32,383 nt of DNA from the NCBI GenBank assembly GCA_016938615.1, contig JAFGUH010000178.1:1-32383 (forward strand), given 5' to 3'. Origin of the DNA: Halothiobacillaceae bacterium (GTDB lineage Bacteria > Pseudomonadota > Gammaproteobacteria > Halothiobacillales > Halothiobacillaceae). The position numbers and the translations under genes are program-made. This document shows positions 30,821 to 32,383 of the stretch, in pieces. Positions within the stretch are counted from its first letter, which is position 1. Each line of letters begins with the position of its first letter. A model generated the notes under the pieces. The model saw only the letters and a list, made by a program, of their open reading frames with translations, did no database searches and was not told the DNA's origin.

Positions 30821-32383
30821 TCAGTGGCGCGAGACGCGCACCACATCACGCAGTTGCTTGATTGAGCGCATCACCCGGGCCAGATGGATCCGGTCGGTGA
30901 CGCGCACGGTGATGTCGATGATGGTGAGGTTCACGTCGCGGTCGTCGAAGCGGACGTCGTCGATGTCCGAGCCGGCATCCGACACCGCCGCGGCGATGCG
31001 GGCCAGGCCACCGCGGACATTGTTGGCCTGGATGCTCATCTGCGACTGGTACTCGCCGGAGGGCGGCTTTTCCCAGTCGACCGCCAGCCAGCGCTCCGGA
31101 TGCTCGCCGGCATCGGCGGCGTTGGAGCACCCTTGACGATGGACGACGATGCCGCGCCCAGTGCTCAAAAAACCAACCACCGAGTCCCCCGGCACCGGGT
31201 GACAGCAGCCGGCAAAGGTCACCACCAGCCCCTCGGTCCCGCTGATGATCACCGGCGCCTGTTCCGGCGCGGCTCGCCCGGCGCCCTGTTCCGAGTCGGC
31301 CATGCCGGCCTCGGCCTTTAGCAGGCGCACCACCAGCGGGGCCATGCGATTGCCGAGCCCGATCTCGCGCAGCAGGTCGTTGAAGCTTTCCTGGTGGTAT
31401 TCGCTCAGCAGCGTGTCGACGCGACCTTCGTCGAGCTGGTCGATGTCGCAGCCCTCGGCGGTCATGGCTTTCGACAGCAATCGATAGCCGAGCCGGATCG
31501 CCTCGGCGTCCTGCAGGTGCTTCAAATAGGCCCGGATGTTCGCACGGGCACGGGCAGTGACCACGAACGACAGCCAACTCGGGTTGGGGACCGCGCCGGG
31601 CGCGGTGATCACCTCGACAGTCTGGCCGGATTCCAGTGGTGTCGACAGTGGAGCGAACCGTCGGTCGATCTTGCAGGCAACACAGGTATTGCCGACGTCA
31701 GTGTGAATCGCGTAGGCGAAGTCCACCGCCGTGGCCCGGCGCGGCAGCTCGATGATCTCGCCCATCGGGGTGAAGACGTAGACCTCGTCGGGGAACAGGT
31801 CGACCTTGACCGACTCGAGGAATTCCTGCGGATTGCCGGCCTTTTGCTGGATCTCCAGGAGATCGCGCAGCCATTCGCGGGCACGGGTCTGGGTGACCGA
31901 TCCCTGATCTCCCTGGGCCTTGTAGAGCCAGTGCGCCGCGATACCGGACTCGGCGAACTGGTGCATCTCGTGGGTACGAATCTGCACCTCGAGCGGAATG
32001 CCGTGCGGCCCGAACAGGATGGTGTGCAGCGACTGGTAGCCGTTCGCCTTCGGGATCGCGATGTAGTCCTTGAAGCGCCCGGGCAGCGGCTTGTAGAGAT
32101 TGTGCACTATGCCCAGCGCCCGGTAGCAGTCGTCGACCGAGTCGACCAGCACCCGCACCGCAAACACGTCGAACACTTCCTTGAACGAGAGGTGCTTGGA
32201 CTGCATCTTGCGGTAGATGGAATAGGGACGCTTCTCGCGCGCCAGGCTGTCAGCGATCAGCCCCTCGTGGGAGAAGCGCTGTTCGAAGCGCTCCTGGATG
32301 CCGGCGACGATCTCCTTGCGGTTGCCGCGCGCCCGTCGCACCGCCTCGCTCAGCACGCGGTGGCGCACCGGGTGGAGCGAGGC
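30821..32383 (-). CDS. spoT: SpoT, bifunctional (p)ppGpp synthase/hydrolase (5' truncated)
   Basis: The C-terminal 520 codons of a RelA/SpoT protein; the frame is open at the window's right edge, so the N-terminal HD hydrolase part lies beyond. The synthetase domain has DVFAVRVLVDSVDDCYRALG, RFKDYIAIPKANGYQSLHT and EVQIRTHEMH. RFKD is the RXKD form found in bifunctional SpoT/Rel enzymes, not the EXDD of RelA. A TGS domain (VYVFTPMGEIIELPRRATAVDFAYAIHTDVGN) and a C-terminal ACT domain (about the last 80 residues) follow. It makes and degrades ppGpp in response to nutrient stress. An internal GTG near 32368 is not the start, because homology continues upstream. Confidence 0.95.
   Translation of the reverse strand, partial: ASLHPVRHRVLSEAVRRARGNRKEIVAGIQERFEQRFSHEGLIADSLAREKRPYSIYRKMQSKHLSFKEVFDVFAVRVLVDSVDDCYRALGIVHNLYKPLPGRFKDYIAIPKANGYQSLHTILFGPHGIPLEVQIRTHEMHQFAESGIAAHWLYKAQGDQGSVTQTRAREWLRDLLEIQQKAGNPQEFLESVKVDLFPDEVYVFTPMGEIIELPRRATAVDFAYAIHTDVGNTCVACKIDRRFAPLSTPLESGQTVEVITAPGAVPNPSWLSFVVTARARANIRAYLKHLQDAEAIRLGYRLLSKAMTAEGCDIDQLDEGRVDTLLSEYHQESFNDLLREIGLGNRMAPLVVRLLKAEAGMADSEQGAGRAAPEQAPVIISGTEGLVVTFAGCCHPVPGDSVVGFLSTGRGIVVHRQGCSNAADAGEHPERWLAVDWEKPPSGEYQSQMSIQANNVRGGLARIAAAVSDAGSDIDDVRFDDRDVNLTIIDITVRVTDRIHLARVMRSIKQLRDVVRVSRH

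Overview
This window is a high-GC chromosomal stretch of a gammaproteobacterium. The evidence is a run of pseudomonad-like blocks: hemC-hemD-hemX-hemY, argH with an AlgZ/AlgR-type two-component pair, spoT-ridA, ubiD and pdxH. A CcsB-type (system II) cytochrome c maturation gene and a DsbA suggest a c-type-cytochrome-rich respiratory organism, perhaps a sulfur oxidiser of the Halothiobacillaceae/Guyparkeria kind. That taxon is an inference, not proven by the sequence. No rRNA, tRNA, CRISPR array or intact insertion sequence was seen.

Left part (1-5030, + strand): the end of ccsB, then dsbA, an acetolactate-synthase-like ThDP enzyme, an EEP-fold hydrolase and a diguanylate cyclase, the last three packed with 1-6 bp gaps or overlaps. 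Next, on the - strand (5043-11346), come hemC, hemD, hemX, hemY and ubiD, a haem/ubiquinone block.

Middle part (11532-20148): a secreted thioredoxin-like protein, then the most interesting locus. This is a three-gene MNIO (DUF692) RiPP operon of the HvfABC/bufferin type: a 78-residue secreted precursor with two Cys-Gly units and an acidic tail, the multinuclear iron maturase, and its HvfC/BufC partner. The precursor is separated from the enzymes by three tandem hairpins. RadC, a BIME-like REP cluster, an Xre/RES toxin-antitoxin pair, ung, a 44-codon ORF or repeat, pdxH and an esterase follow. A lower-GC island then carries an unrecognised 160-aa protein and a ParE-type toxin-antitoxin pair, and the pair sits between two copies of the argH 3' end.

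Right part (20177-32383): argH (-) diverges from an AlgZ/AlgR pair (+). Then come a Cys-rich metal-efflux permease of the SO_0444 type, a metallophosphoesterase, a PfkB sugar-kinase/Rieske [2Fe-2S] fusion, a PAS-GGDEF-EAL protein, BolA and a DUF481 outer-membrane protein. These face ridA and a 5'-truncated spoT on the - strand.

Themes: metal and thiol handling (DsbA, thioredoxin-like protein, copper-type RiPP, Cys-rich permease), nucleotide signalling (two c-di-GMP proteins, SpoT) and haem synthesis. In Pseudomonas argH, algZ, algR and hemCDXY form one contiguous block. Here the hem genes lie on the other side of argH in inverted orientation, which one inversion that also carried the accessory segment (about 11.35-20.18 kb) would explain.
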